64,000 nt of DNA, taken from Gudongella oleilytica (GTDB taxonomy: Bacteria; Bacillota; Clostridia; Tissierellales; Tissierellaceae). The notes under the pieces are model-generated. The model searched no databases and was not told the origin of the DNA. It saw only the letters and a program-made list of their open reading frames with translations. The DNA is taken from the NCBI RefSeq assembly GCF_004101785.1, contig NZ_CP035130.1, forward strand, positions 248,001 to 312,000, written 5' to 3'. This document shows, piece by piece, positions 24,374 to 33,626 of this stretch (within the stretch, counting starts at the first letter, position 1; every line of letters begins with the position of its first letter). A program made the translations under genes and the position numbers.

Positions 24374-24674
24374 GGTAGGAGTTGTTGGGGACAAGGATTC
24401 TGTACTGGCCTTCAAAGCCCTTGGAGTGGACGTGAACACAGTCACTGACCGCGAAGAGGCACGAAGGATAGTGGACACTATGGCGAGAAGCAATTACGGC
24501 GTCATATTCATCACTGAGCAGATCGCAAGCCTGATACCAGATACTATTGAGAGATATGACAAAGAGATAATCCCTGCGGTAATACTCATCCCGAGCAATC
24601 AGGGTTCACTGAACATAGGGATGAACCGTATCAACGAGAATGTCGAAAAAGCCGTAGGATCAAATATTTTATAG
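24366..24674 (+). CDS. ntpG: V-type ATPase subunit F (central shaft)
   Basis: A 102-residue Rossmann-like protein beginning [20 protein letters not shown], followed by [11 protein letters not shown] and [12 protein letters not shown], typical of subunit F (called NtpG in E. hirae). It binds subunit D in the rotating shaft. The ATG at 24366 overlaps the stop of subunit C; an earlier in-frame GTG at 24357 is less likely. Confidence 0.88.
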   Translation: MYKVGVVGDKDSVLAFKALGVDVNTVTDREEARRIVDTMARSNYGVIFITEQIASLIPDTIERYDKEIIPAVILIPSNQGSLNIGMNRINENVEKAVGSNIL

Positions 24675-24690
24675 AAAGAGAGGGCTTATC

Positions 24691-26455
24691 TTGAAAGTAG
24701 GAAAGATTATAAAGGTATCTGGACCCTTGGTAGTTGCCGAGGGTATGGATGAAGCCAACGTATATGACGTAGTTCAAGTATCCGACAACAGACTTGTCGG
24801 TGAAATAATAGAAATGAGAGGCGACAGGGCGTCGATCCAGGTATACGAGGAAACGACCGGAATAGGGCCTGGTGACCCGGTTTACACCACTGGGGAGCCT
24901 TTGAGCGTTGAGCTCGGGCCTGGTCTTTTGGAGGCCATGTTTGACGGTATCCAAAGACCTCTTGAGGAATTCAGAAAATTGTCAGGGGACTTCCTTACAA
25001 GAGGTACAAAGGTTGACAACCTGAACAGAGAGAAGAAATGGCACTTCGTTCCAACTGCAAAGGTTGGGGACAAGGTAATAGGCGGAGATATAATCGGAAC
25101 GGTCCAGGAGACTCCTCTGATCCTCCACAAGATAATGGTTCCAATAGGAATGAGTGGTGAGATAACCTCCATTACTGAGGGAATGTTTACAATTATTGAG
25201 GATATTTGCGTGCTTGACGGCACACAAAAAATCCAGATGCTTCAGAAATGGCCTGTAAGAAAAGGGAGACCCTTTAAGAAAAAATTGAATCCTGATGTGC
25301 CTCTGTTGACCGGACAAAGGGTTATAGATACCTTCTTTCCTGTTGCAAAGGGTGGAACTGCCGCAATCCCAGGGCCTTTTGGTTCAGGAAAGACAGTTGT
25401 GCAGCATCAGCTTGCAAAGTGGGCTGATACTGAGATAGTAGTCTATGTAGGCTGCGGCGAGCGTGGAAACGAGATGACTGACGTACTGATGGAGTTCCCT
25501 GAGATCATCGACCCTGCAACCGGAGAATCGTTGATGAAGAGGACAGTCCTCATAGCAAACACATCAAACATGCCGGTAGCTGCCCGTGAGGCTTCCATAT
25601 ACACAGGGATCACTATTGCAGAGTACTTCAGAGACATGGGCTATTCAGTCGCAATAATGGCTGACTCAACATCCAGATGGGCAGAAGCCCTGAGAGAGAT
25701 GAGCGGACGTCTGGAGGAGATGCCTGGTGACGAGGGGTACCCCGCTTACCTTGCATCCAGAGCAGCTGCATTCTATGAGAGAGCCGGGAAGGTAATATGC
25801 AACGGAAGCGACGACAGAGAGGGAGCGATCACCGTTAATCGGGGCCGTATCACCTCCGGGTGGAGACATATCAGAGCCGGTATCACAGGCAACCCTTAGA
25901 ATAGTAAAGGTATTCTGGGGACTGGACCACGCTTTGTCATACAAGAGACATTTCCCGGCCATCAATTGGCTGAACTCATATACTCTGTACCAGACTAAAA
26001 TGGACCACTGGATGGCAGAAAATATCGACCCGGAGTTTGCAAAGAACAGAGCGAAGGCAATGACGCTGCTCCAGGAGGAAGCACAGCTTCAGGAGATCGT
26101 AAGACTTGTAGGTAGAGACTCGCTGTCCTATGAGGACCAGCTGAAGCTTGAGGCTACAAAATCAATAAGAGAAGATTATCTTCAGCAAAATGCATTCCAC
26201 GAGATAGATACCTTCTGTTCACTACAAAAGCAGAACAAAATGCTAAAGCTGATACTGAAATTCTACGACCTTGGCGTGAAGGCCATTGAAAAGGGAGTGT
26301 ACCTTAAGAGTATTGAAAAAATGCCAGTAAGGGAAAAGATCGCGAGGTCAAAATATATCGAAGAGGCACACCTCGAGCAGATAGACGAGATTGCTCAGCA
26401 GCTTGAGGCTGATATGAATAAGCTTATAGAGGAAGGAGGTATTCTCGATGCGTAA
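24691..26455 (+). CDS. ntpA: V-type ATPase catalytic subunit A, with one-base frameshift
   Basis: The catalytic, nucleotide-binding subunit: Walker A GPFGSGKT, arginine and Walker B regions ([43 protein letters not shown]). TTG 24691 is the start, behind gaaagaggg. The frame breaks near 25837: the text reads ACC GTT AAT CGG where the family has [13 protein letters not shown]. Removing one A at 25837-25838 restores [14 protein letters not shown] and joins the segment to the C-terminal part that ends at 26455, giving 587 residues, the normal length. As written, the product stops at 25899 (402 residues). There is no long homopolymer at the site. A sequencing or assembly error is the simplest explanation in an otherwise intact operon. 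A real null allele is possible. Confidence 0.92.
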
Positions 26456-27836
26456 GGAGTACAACACAGTTAGAGAGGTCGTCGGACCACTTATGATAGT
26501 TGACGGGGTAGAGGGCGTCAAGTATGAAGAGCTTGTAGACATAGAATTAGGTACAGGAGAAAAGAGAAGAGGAAGAGTGTTAGAGGTCAACGGCGACAGA
26601 GCTATGGTACAGCTGTTTGAAAGCTCGACCGGGATCAACCTCAATTCCACCAGAGTCAAGTTCCTTGGCAAGCCCCTTGAGCTTGGAGTTTCCGAGGATA
26701 TGATAGGAAGGATATTCGACGGACTTGGTAGACCAAAGGACAACGGTCCGAAGATCATTCCTGAGAAAAAAGTAGATATAAATGGTGTTCCAATAAATCC
26801 GGTATCCAGGGACTACCCGGAGGAGTTCATTCAAACCGGGATATCCTGTATAGACGGTCTTAACACACTGGTTAGGGGACAAAAACTTCCCATATTTTCG
26901 GGATCAGGCCTCCCGCACGGCGAGGTTGCCGCTCAGATAGCAAGACAGGCAAGGGTACTTGGATCTGGAGAGAAGTTCGCGGTAGTTTTCGCAGCAATGG
27001 GCATCACCTTTGAGGAAGCTCAATTCTTCATTGAGGACTTTACGAAGACAGGTGCGATCGACAGGGCGGTGCTTTTCATAAATCTTGCGAACGATCCTGC
27101 AATTGAAAGAATTGCAACGCCGCGTATGGCACTTACCTGTGCGGAGTATCTGGCATATGAGAAGGACATGCACGTTCTTGTAATCCTTACCGACATGACA
27201 AACTATGCCGAGGCTCTTCGTGAGACCTCTGCAGCCAGAAAAGAGGTTCCCGGAAGAAGAGGTTACCCTGGATATCTTTACACTGACCTTTCCACGATTT
27301 ACGAGAGAGCAGGAAGGATAAGGGGGAGAAAGGGCTCCATTACCCAGATCCCGATTCTCACGATGCCTGAGGATGACATAACTCACCCTATCCCGGACCT
27401 GACAGGCTACATTACTGAGGGGCAGATAATTCTTTCCCGTCAGTTATACAAGAGGGGTATTGAACCTCCAATAAACATAGTGCCATCCCTTTCCCGTCTT
27501 AAAGACAAGGGTATAGGAAAAGGCAAGACAAGAGAAGACCATGCTGACACCATGAACCAGATATATGCAGCCTACACGTCAGGTATCGAGGCGAGAGAGC
27601 TTGCAACGATCCTTGGAGAATCTGCACTTTCCGATTCCGACAAGGCCTTCGCAAAATTTGCTGAAGCCTTTGACGAAAGGTATGTAAACCAGGGTTATGA
27701 GAACAACAGGACCATCGAGGATACCCTTGATCTGGGATGGGATCTGATGAAGATCATTCCAAGAGGAGAACTGAAGAGAATACGTACAGAGTACCTGGAT
27801 AAGTACCTGCCTCTGGAAGAAAAAGGGGATGAGTAG
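26448..27836 (+). CDS. ntpB: V-type ATPase subunit B
   Basis: A 462-residue non-catalytic nucleotide-binding subunit that alternates with A in the head. Beta-barrel start ([20 protein letters not shown]), [17 protein letters not shown] in place of a canonical P-loop as is normal for B, and [44 protein letters not shown] are all present. The start overlaps the end of subunit A by 8 bases, behind gaaggaggtattctcg. Confidence 0.95.
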   Translation: MRKEYNTVREVVGPLMIVDGVEGVKYEELVDIELGTGEKRRGRVLEVNGDRAMVQLFESSTGINLNSTRVKFLGKPLELGVSEDMIGRIFDGLGRPKDNGPKIIPEKKVDINGVPINPVSRDYPEEFIQTGISCIDGLNTLVRGQKLPIFSGSGLPHGEVAAQIARQARVLGSGEKFAVVFAAMGITFEEAQFFIEDFTKTGAIDRAVLFINLANDPAIERIATPRMALTCAEYLAYEKDMHVLVILTDMTNYAEALRETSAARKEVPGRRGYPGYLYTDLSTIYERAGRIRGRKGSITQIPILTMPEDDITHPIPDLTGYITEGQIILSRQLYKRGIEPPINIVPSLSRLKDKGIGKGKTREDHADTMNQIYAAYTSGIEARELATILGESALSDSDKAFAKFAEAFDERYVNQGYENNRTIEDTLDLGWDLMKIIPRGELKRIRTEYLDKYLPLEEKGDE

Positions 27837-28472
27837 ATGGCGGTTTTAAACGTAAATCCTACTCGTATGGAGCTTACAAGGCTTAAAGCAAGGCTGAAGA
27901 CCGCCACCAGAGGCCACAAGCTCCTTAAAGACAAGCAGGACGAGCTGATGAGACGCTTCATTGAGCTTATCAAGCAGAATAAAAAGCTGAGGACCCAGGT
28001 CGAGAAGGAGCTTAAGGAAGCCTTCCACGAATTTCTCCTGGCAAGTGCAGTAATGAGCCCTGAGCTTCTGGAGGAGGCAGTTGCCTTCCCCAAGGAGAAC
28101 ATCTCGGTGGACATAAAGAAGAAAAACGTAATGAGCGTCCATGTCCCTGTAATGAGCTTTATAAGAAAGCTTGAGGGAGATGAGGGAAGTATCTATCCGT
28201 ACGGCTTCGCAACGACATCCTCGGAGCTGGACGACGCCATTAGGAAGCTTTACACGATAATGCCCAAGCTTTTGGAGCTTGCTGAGGTCGAAAAGGCCTG
28301 CCAGCTTATGGCTGATGAGATAGAAAAGACCAGGAGAAGGGTAAATGCTCTCGAGTACAGGACGATACCTGAGCTTCAGGAAACAATAAGATTCATCAGG
28401 ATGAAGCTTGATGAAAACGAACGAAGCACGATCACAAGACTGATGAAGGTAAAAGAATTGATCAATAAGTAA
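27837..28472 (+). CDS. ntpD: V-type ATPase subunit D (central shaft)
   Basis: A 211-residue coiled-coil protein, the rotating axle inside A3B3. N-terminal [36 protein letters not shown] and the C-terminal helix [21 protein letters not shown] are family signatures. It starts directly after the subunit B stop and ends the operon. Dispersed repeats follow. Confidence 0.93.
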   Translation: MAVLNVNPTRMELTRLKARLKTATRGHKLLKDKQDELMRRFIELIKQNKKLRTQVEKELKEAFHEFLLASAVMSPELLEEAVAFPKENISVDIKKKNVMSVHVPVMSFIRKLEGDEGSIYPYGFATTSSELDDAIRKLYTIMPKLLELAEVEKACQLMADEIEKTRRRVNALEYRTIPELQETIRFIRMKLDENERSTITRLMKVKELINK

Positions 28473-28665
28473 AGGCAATTGACAATGGACAATTGACGAT
28501 TGGCAATTGGCAATTGAAAAGAGAAGAGGCGGACGACTTGTCTGTATTTCTGTCATCCTAACAACTGCCTTTTTTAGCTTTTGGCTCTTGACTTTTAGCT
28601 CTTAGTTCTTAGCTTTTAGCTTTTAGTTCTTAGTTCTTCACTATTCAATGTTCAATAATAAAAAA
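28473..28665. repeat. Dispersed repeats after the ATPase operon
   Basis: CAATTGACAATGGACAATTGACG units (about 28476-28515), then TTTTAGCTCTTAGTTCTTAG units (about 28575-28640). Same families as at 16812, 42531 and 56160. No gene seen. Confidence 0.75.
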
Positions 28666-28669
28666 ATCA

Positions 28670-28703
28670 AAAAAATCCCCAGACCGATGTCTGAGGATTT
28701 TTT
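28670..28703. terminator. Bidirectional terminator
   Basis: ATCCCCAGAC and GTCTGAGGAT pair around CGAT, with A-run and T-run flanks. It serves the tRNA gene on the minus strand and possibly reads from the left. Confidence 0.85.
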
Positions 28704-28709
28704 TAGTTA

Positions 28710-28786
28710 TGGTGAGCGATATTGGACTCGAACCAACGACCTCCACGATGTCAACGTGGCGTTCTACCGGCTGAACTAACCGCTCA
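28710..28786 (-). tRNA. tRNA-Val (anticodon GAC)
   Basis: On the minus strand a full cloverleaf reads: acceptor TGAGCGG with TCGCTCA, D-arm GTTC/GAAC, anticodon stem CCACG/CGTGG around loop TTGACAT (anticodon GAC), T-arm GTTGG-TTCGAGT-CCAAT, and encoded CCA at the 3' end. The anticodon reads valine codons GUC/GUU. Confidence 0.9.
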
Positions 28787-28928
28787 TGTATTCCTATATT
28801 AGCACAAAAGTCCTTCTTTTTCAACAGTAATTTAGATGCCCAAAAACGTGAAATATCTGTGAAAGTGTTTACATCGTCCCTCATTAATATTAAACTTAAG
28901 GTAAGATAAATAAAGGGAGGCGGAGTGG

Positions 28929-29606
28929 ATGCTAAAGCTCTTGGAAGCTGTTGTTTTTTTCTTGTATCTGATCCTGTTGTTGTATATGGGCGCATACATA
29001 TCAAGAAACAAGCTGGGGAACAAATCCCATACCGTATTCGGGTATTTAGCATTTATTCTTGCCATGGCTGACTCTGTGTACTTCATCCCCAGACTTTACG
29101 GCCTCCTTACTGATGGTCTTGAGGAGAACCTCAGGATACTTGGATGGGGAAGGATAGGTCAGATGCTCATTATGACTCTTTTTTTCCTGGTGCTGTCCGA
29201 CCTGATAAAGACCAGGTTTTCAACAAAAAGAAAGCTGCCAATGGATAAGCTTCTATATGGACTCATGATATTCAGGGCTGTGATCGGATTATTTCCACAG
29301 AACCAGTGGTTTCTCCTGGAGCCTGACGGAACCTTCGCATTCCTTAGGTTCATACCTCTTGTAATTTATGTGCTGCTTCTTTCAATTACCTTGATGGCAC
29401 ACAGCATGAAAAAGGGAGACAGCAATATAATATTATTTACCATTCTGATGATCATCCAGCTCCTTTTGGTCGAGTATCCCATATGGGGAGCTGAGAAGCT
29501 TTGGATCACATACATGATGGCTGCGGGTAGAGGGCTGATCTTTTTGTCAATGATATTTATTGGTTACTTGGAAGTCAGGAAGGAAAATGAATTAAGCAGG
29601 TATTAG
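28929..29606 (+). CDS. Membrane protein of unknown function
   Basis: A 225-residue protein with about seven hydrophobic helices (e.g. AVVFFLYLILLLYMGAYI, MLIMTLFFLVLSDLI, IPLVIYVLLLSITLMAHSM, TILMIIQLLLVEYPIWGA). No family or catalytic motif is recognised. ATG 28929 follows aagggaggcggag. A possible promoter TTTACA (28868) with TAAACT (28891) lies ahead. The downstream YibE gene begins 40 bases later, so they may be co-transcribed. Confidence 0.7.
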   Translation: MLKLLEAVVFFLYLILLLYMGAYISRNKLGNKSHTVFGYLAFILAMADSVYFIPRLYGLLTDGLEENLRILGWGRIGQMLIMTLFFLVLSDLIKTRFSTKRKLPMDKLLYGLMIFRAVIGLFPQNQWFLLEPDGTFAFLRFIPLVIYVLLLSITLMAHSMKKGDSNIILFTILMIIQLLLVEYPIWGAEKLWITYMMAAGRGLIFLSMIFIGYLEVRKENELSRY

Positions 29607-29646
29607 GATCATAAACTATTACTAAAAGTAGGAAGGATTTGGTTTG

Positions 29647-30822
29647 ATGAAGAAAACCCCGATCATGTTCGTGATCATTTTGGTAGCAGTACTGCTTTCT
29701 CAGGCAGTCCTTGCAATGGAACCTGAGTACGAGGAAGAGATGGAATTCGTGAACCTTACTGAAAGGGGGACGGTCCTTGAGGCTGGAGAGGTCGAGTCCG
29801 GTGAAGGTCAATTCTTCAGAGTCCAGAATGTGACCGTAAGGATAGATTCCGGGAACAGAAAGGGCGAGGTAGTCGAGGTTGAGAATTCACTTTCAGACCA
29901 CCAATATTATGATATCATAGTGGAAAAAGGACAAAAAGTCGTCCTTATGCTGGAGGAGTACGAGGATGGAAGCTTCAAGACATATATCTCTGATTATTAC
30001 AGAGCTAATTACCTGGGGTATCTTCTTGTATTGTTTGCACTCTTAGTTATTGCGATAGGCAGGATAAAGGGGGTCAAAGCGCTTGTTTCCCTTGCAATAA
30101 CTGTAGCTGCAGTACTTTTTGTAATGCTTCCGCTGATGCTTAAGGGTTGGAATCCGATCCTGGTAAGCGTAATCACAGCAGTCGTAGTTACTATCGTTAC
30201 CATGGTCCTTGTAGCAGGTTTTAACCACAAGACAATGTCAGCAATTTTAGGTACCTCTTTTGGAGTAATAATTGCAGGGGTAATAGCCTTCTACGTAGGA
30301 AATAAGGCAAGTCTGTCAGGTCTTTCAGCCGAGGAAGCAACAATGCTCATGTATATACCTCAGGGAATAGAGTTCAACTTCAGGCAGCTGCTTTTTGCAG
30401 GGATAATAATGGGTTCCCTGGGTGCAGCTATGGACATAGGAATATCGATCTCATCCAGCATTGAGGAGATCCACAAGGCTAATCCAAGGCTCTCAAGGCG
30501 AAGGCTTTTCAGATCGGGCATGAATGTTGGAAAGGACGTTATGGGCACAATGGTAAACACACTTATTTTAGCCTATACAGGAACCTCCATCCCCATGCTT
30601 CTATTGTTCATGGCATATGAGACAGAGCTTAGCAAGGTATTTAATCTTGATGTGATAGCAACTGAGGTTGTAAGATCCCTTTCGGGAAGTATAGGCCTTA
30701 TCCTGACCATACCTATAACGGCTCTTTTCGCAAGCCACTACTCCAAGGAACAGGGCATAAAGCGAATGCGGGCTGCAAAAGCAGAGATAGATACCATGAT
30801 AGAAAATGAGGTGACCGAATGA
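29647..30822 (+). CDS. YibE/F family membrane protein
   Basis: A 391-residue protein: signal peptide (MFVIILVAVLLSQAVLA), an extracytoplasmic beta domain (about 25-115), then eight or so helices with the YibE/F motifs (GIEFNFRQLLFAGIIMGSLGAAMDIGISISSS, MNVGKDVMGTMVNTLILAYTG). The family's function is not established; transport has been suggested. Start ATG 29647 is set by aggaagg. Its stop overlaps the ATG of the first HesB-like selenoprotein (ATGA), so the two are translationally coupled. Confidence 0.85.
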   Translation: MKKTPIMFVIILVAVLLSQAVLAMEPEYEEEMEFVNLTERGTVLEAGEVESGEGQFFRVQNVTVRIDSGNRKGEVVEVENSLSDHQYYDIIVEKGQKVVLMLEEYEDGSFKTYISDYYRANYLGYLLVLFALLVIAIGRIKGVKALVSLAITVAAVLFVMLPLMLKGWNPILVSVITAVVVTIVTMVLVAGFNHKTMSAILGTSFGVIIAGVIAFYVGNKASLSGLSAEEATMLMYIPQGIEFNFRQLLFAGIIMGSLGAAMDIGISISSSIEEIHKANPRLSRRRLFRSGMNVGKDVMGTMVNTLILAYTGTSIPMLLLFMAYETELSKVFNLDVIATEVVRSLSGSIGLILTIPITALFASHYSKEQGIKRMRAAKAEIDTMIENEVTE

Positions 30823-31121
30823 TCACTATAACCATAACAAATGACGCAAAGGAACACATCCTGGAAAGATGCAATGATAAACCAGGCGTAATGATTGGCA
30901 TCATACAGCAGAGATCCGGGTGATGCCCTTACAATGAACTGTCAGTTCAGACAGGCGAGCCTAAGGAAAAAAGTGCATTTGACATCTATGAAATAGGAGG
31001 GATCACTGTTTATCTCCAAAAGGAAATGGAAATACCCAAAGATAGCGTCGAAATATATATTAAAAACCTTGTGTTCAAGAAGCAGATTTTTGCCAAGGGA
31101 ATTAAATACAGGGGTCTGTAA
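30819..31121 (+). CDS. HesB-like selenoprotein 1
   Basis: A 100-residue protein read through TGA 30921-30923 (selenocysteine 35). The motif QQRSG-Sec-C aligns with the GGGCSG cysteine loop of HesB/IscA proteins, but the C-terminal C-x-C of iron-sulfur carriers is not present (it ends FAKGIKYRGL). Translation continues in the same frame through ITVYLQKEMEIP..IKNLVFKKQIF to TAA. A hairpin 15 bases after the TGA fits bSECIS. It starts by ATGA overlap with YibE. HesB-like selenoproteins with a Sec-Cys pair are known in anaerobes; their function is not settled, redox chemistry being likely. Confidence 0.88.
30939..30954 (+). promoter_or_regulatory. bSECIS hairpin of HesB-like selenoprotein 1
   Basis: CTGTC-AGTTCA-GACAG, starting 15 bases after the TGA. 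The layout is the same as in the second copy. Confidence 0.7.
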
Positions 31122-31151
31122 CTAATATCGAAATCTGAGAGGTGTTATTAT

Positions 31152-31442
31152 ATGAAGGTAACGGTTTCAAGTGAAGCAGCTGAACACATAAAGAAAAAAT
31201 CAAACGGAGAACCAGCTGTAAGAATAGCAGTGATCCAGGTCAAGGGCGGGTGATGCTCCTCAAGCCAACTATCCGTTGAGATAGGACACCCGGGAGATAC
31301 AAAGCGTTTCTACGAATACGAGGATAATGGAGTGAAGGTATTCATACAGAAAGGGCTCAGTACACCAAACGATCAGGTGGATGTAAACCTGAGCAAGGTG
31401 CTGTTTGCCAAGTCCCTTTCAGTCAGAGGGATAAGGTATTGA
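31152..31442 (+). CDS. HesB-like selenoprotein 2
   Basis: A 96-residue paralogue of the preceding protein, read through TGA 31251-31253 (selenocysteine 34): IAVIQVKGG-Sec-CSSSQLSVEIG. The closing LSKVLFAKSLSVRGIRY parallels the first copy's end. It also lacks the C-terminal C-x-C pair of iron-sulfur carriers. The ATG at 31152 follows gagaggtgttat. The second copy carries its own SECIS-like hairpin at the same distance. Gene order yibE-hesB-hesB suggests a functional unit. Confidence 0.88.
31269..31284 (+). promoter_or_regulatory. bSECIS hairpin of HesB-like selenoprotein 2
   Basis: CTATC-CGTTGA-GATAG, starting 15 bases after the TGA. Compared with copy 1 (CTGTC..GACAG), the G-to-A and C-to-T changes keep pairing, which supports the structure. 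Confidence 0.7.
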
Positions 31443-31517
31443 CCAAATAATCGTTTATCGGATGCCTTAAAGGGTAGTAATGTATTGTACAAAATAAGAA
31501 TTAGGAGGTATCCGAGA

Positions 31518-32150
31518 ATGATTGACAAGAGCCTAAAGGCAATATTAAGAGGAGACATCGGATCAAACAAGGTCAAGAAATTGAGAAATGAAGCCCTGAT
31601 ACCAGGGGTAGTCTACAGAAAAGGAGAACCGTCAAAGAGCTTTGCAGTTGATGAGCTTGAGTTCACGAAGCTTTTCAGGCAGGTGGGGTCATCCGCGCTG
31701 TTTGAGCTTGACATGGAGGGCGAAAAGATCCCAACGATTGTAAAGTCCGTGCAAAGGGATCCTGTCAAAGGCAAAGTGATCCATATAGATCTTCAGAAGC
31801 TCGATATGGAACAGAGGATAAAGCTCCACGTTCCAATTACACTTTTGAACAGAGACAATATTGCGCTGCAGCCATCTGTTCTTATGCAAATGATGGATGC
31901 TGTAGAGATAGAGTGCCTTCCGGGAGATATTCCCGAATCGGTAGGGATAGACGTCTCAGGGATGGACTTTAATACCCCGATATTGGTTAAGGATCTTGAC
32001 ATAATGAAGGATGACAGACTCATAGTCTTGACTGATCCAGAGCAGCTTATCTGTTCACTGAATCCACCGTCAGTATCTGCTGGAGCTGAGACTGAAGGGG
32101 AGTCGCCATCTCCGGAAGCGGCTCCGGGAAAAGATGAAGATACAGAATAA
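31518..32150 (+). CDS. rplY: 50S ribosomal protein L25 (Ctc/TL5 type)
   Basis: A 210-residue long-form L25: an N-terminal 5S rRNA-binding domain (LKAILRGDIGSNKVKKLRNEALIPGVVYRKGE) and a C-terminal TL5 beta domain (HVPITLLNRDN..VEIECLPGDIPESVGIDVSGMD). An acidic tail follows. ATG 31518 lies behind ttaggaggtatccgag; the frame is open further upstream without a site. A terminator follows, so it is a single unit. Confidence 0.92.
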   Translation: MIDKSLKAILRGDIGSNKVKKLRNEALIPGVVYRKGEPSKSFAVDELEFTKLFRQVGSSALFELDMEGEKIPTIVKSVQRDPVKGKVIHIDLQKLDMEQRIKLHVPITLLNRDNIALQPSVLMQMMDAVEIECLPGDIPESVGIDVSGMDFNTPILVKDLDIMKDDRLIVLTDPEQLICSLNPPSVSAGAETEGESPSPEAAPGKDEDTE

Positions 32151-32160
32151 TAGATACACA

Positions 32161-32190
32161 GGACAGGCTGGAGAGTCTGTCCCTTTTTTT
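32161..32190 (+). terminator. Terminator after rplY
   Basis: GGACAG (32161) pairs with CTGTCC (ends 32182), followed by seven T. Confidence 0.85.
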
Positions 32191-32207
32191 AGTAAAGGAG
32201 GATAGTT

Positions 32208-33614
32208 ATGGGAAAAATTCTCTCAGCATACCTTACACCTCACCCGCCGATAATAATAGCTCAGATAGGTCAGGGGGAGGAGCAAAAGGCCATAAAAACC
32301 ATAGAGGGCATGGAGGAGATAGGAAGAGATATCGCCATGAGAAAGCCTCAGACGATACTGATCATAACTCCCCATGGGCCTGTATTCTCAGACGCCAATG
32401 CAATATCAATGGAGAAAACACTTAAGGGGGATTTCAGCTCCTTTGGCCACAACGAGCTTTCATACTCCTATGACACAGATCAGGAGCTGACCTGCCAGAT
32501 AGTCAAGAATTGCCTGAAAAACAATATTTCCGTTGCACAGATGACAAAGGACATGTATAAAAGATATAAGCTGGACGGCAAGCTCGACCACGGAGCCCTT
32601 GTGCCTCTTCATTTTGTGGACAAGTATTACTCAGACTTTCAGATCGTCCACATAACCTATGGCGTTTTATCCCCAAAGGAGCTGTACCTTTTCGGAAGGC
32701 AAATTGAAGCTTCGATCCTTCAACAAAAAAACAATGTGGTCATCATAGCCAGCGGGGATCTGTCACACAAGCTAAAGGACAGCGGACCATACAGCTATAG
32801 TCCTGAGGGACCTGAATTTGACAGACTTATAATAGAAATAATTGAAAAGGCAGATATTGGAGCCATATCATCCTTCGACATGGAGCTTGCCCATAAGGCC
32901 GGTGAATGCGGACTAAGGTCCCTGATGATACTTGCAGGGATCCTAAGCCCCTATGAGCTTGACACCAAGGTTCTGTCCTATGAGGGGCCTTATGGGGTAG
33001 GCTACGGAACAGCAAAGTTAATACCTGGAAAAAGGACAAACAGGGATTTGATGGATACCATCGAAAAATCACAGAAAACAAAGCAGACAGCAATAAGGCA
33101 GTCGGAAAGTCCACATGCTGCCCTTGCCAGGAAGAGTCTGGAGCATTACGTTCTGACCGGGGAATATTTAGAAGTCCCGGAGGATCTGCCGGAGGAGCTA
33201 TTGGTAGCTGCGCGGCCGGTATTCGTTTCAATTAAGAAGCACGGAAGCCTGAGGGGCTGCATAGGCTCCACTGCTGCATCCAGGGGAAGTCTTGCAAAGG
33301 AGATAATCCACTATGCCGTTGAAGCTGGAACAAGAGATCCCAGATTTTCAGCTGTCACCGAAGATGAGCTGGAGGAGCTGGTTTACTCGGTGGACGTACT
33401 GTCTCCATCAGAGCCAATTCATTCGATTGCAGAGTTAGACCCGGGAATCTATGGGGTAATAGTTGAGAAAGGATACAGACGAGGTCTTCTATTGCCGATG
33501 ATAGAGGGAGTGGATACCCCCCGGGACCAGGTGAGGATAGCGCTTCAGAAAGCAGGGATATCTGAGGATGATGATTATAAAATGGAACGCTTCAGGGTAG
33601 AGAGATACCAATAG
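32208..33614 (+). CDS. AmmeMemoRadiSam proteins B and A fused
   Basis: A 468-residue fusion. Residues 1-270 belong to the class III extradiol dioxygenase-like (LigB/Memo) group, protein B: LTPHPPIII, ITPHGPVFSD, LDHGALVPLHF and ASGDLSHKL hold the histidines and acidic residues of the family's metal site. Residues about 300-468 form an AMMECR1 domain, protein A: GSLRGCIGS and RDPRFSAVTEDEL. In most genomes these are separate genes. The radical SAM partner follows 12 bases later, so all three parts of the system, whose overall role is not established, are present in two genes. ATG 32208 follows aaaggagg. Confidence 0.9.
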   Translation: MGKILSAYLTPHPPIIIAQIGQGEEQKAIKTIEGMEEIGRDIAMRKPQTILIITPHGPVFSDANAISMEKTLKGDFSSFGHNELSYSYDTDQELTCQIVKNCLKNNISVAQMTKDMYKRYKLDGKLDHGALVPLHFVDKYYSDFQIVHITYGVLSPKELYLFGRQIEASILQQKNNVVIIASGDLSHKLKDSGPYSYSPEGPEFDRLIIEIIEKADIGAISSFDMELAHKAGECGLRSLMILAGILSPYELDTKVLSYEGPYGVGYGTAKLIPGKRTNRDLMDTIEKSQKTKQTAIRQSESPHAALARKSLEHYVLTGEYLEVPEDLPEELLVAARPVFVSIKKHGSLRGCIGSTAASRGSLAKEIIHYAVEAGTRDPRFSAVTEDELEELVYSVDVLSPSEPIHSIAELDPGIYGVIVEKGYRRGLLLPMIEGVDTPRDQVRIALQKAGISEDDDYKMERFRVERYQ

Positions 33615-33626
33615 GAGATGATTGCC

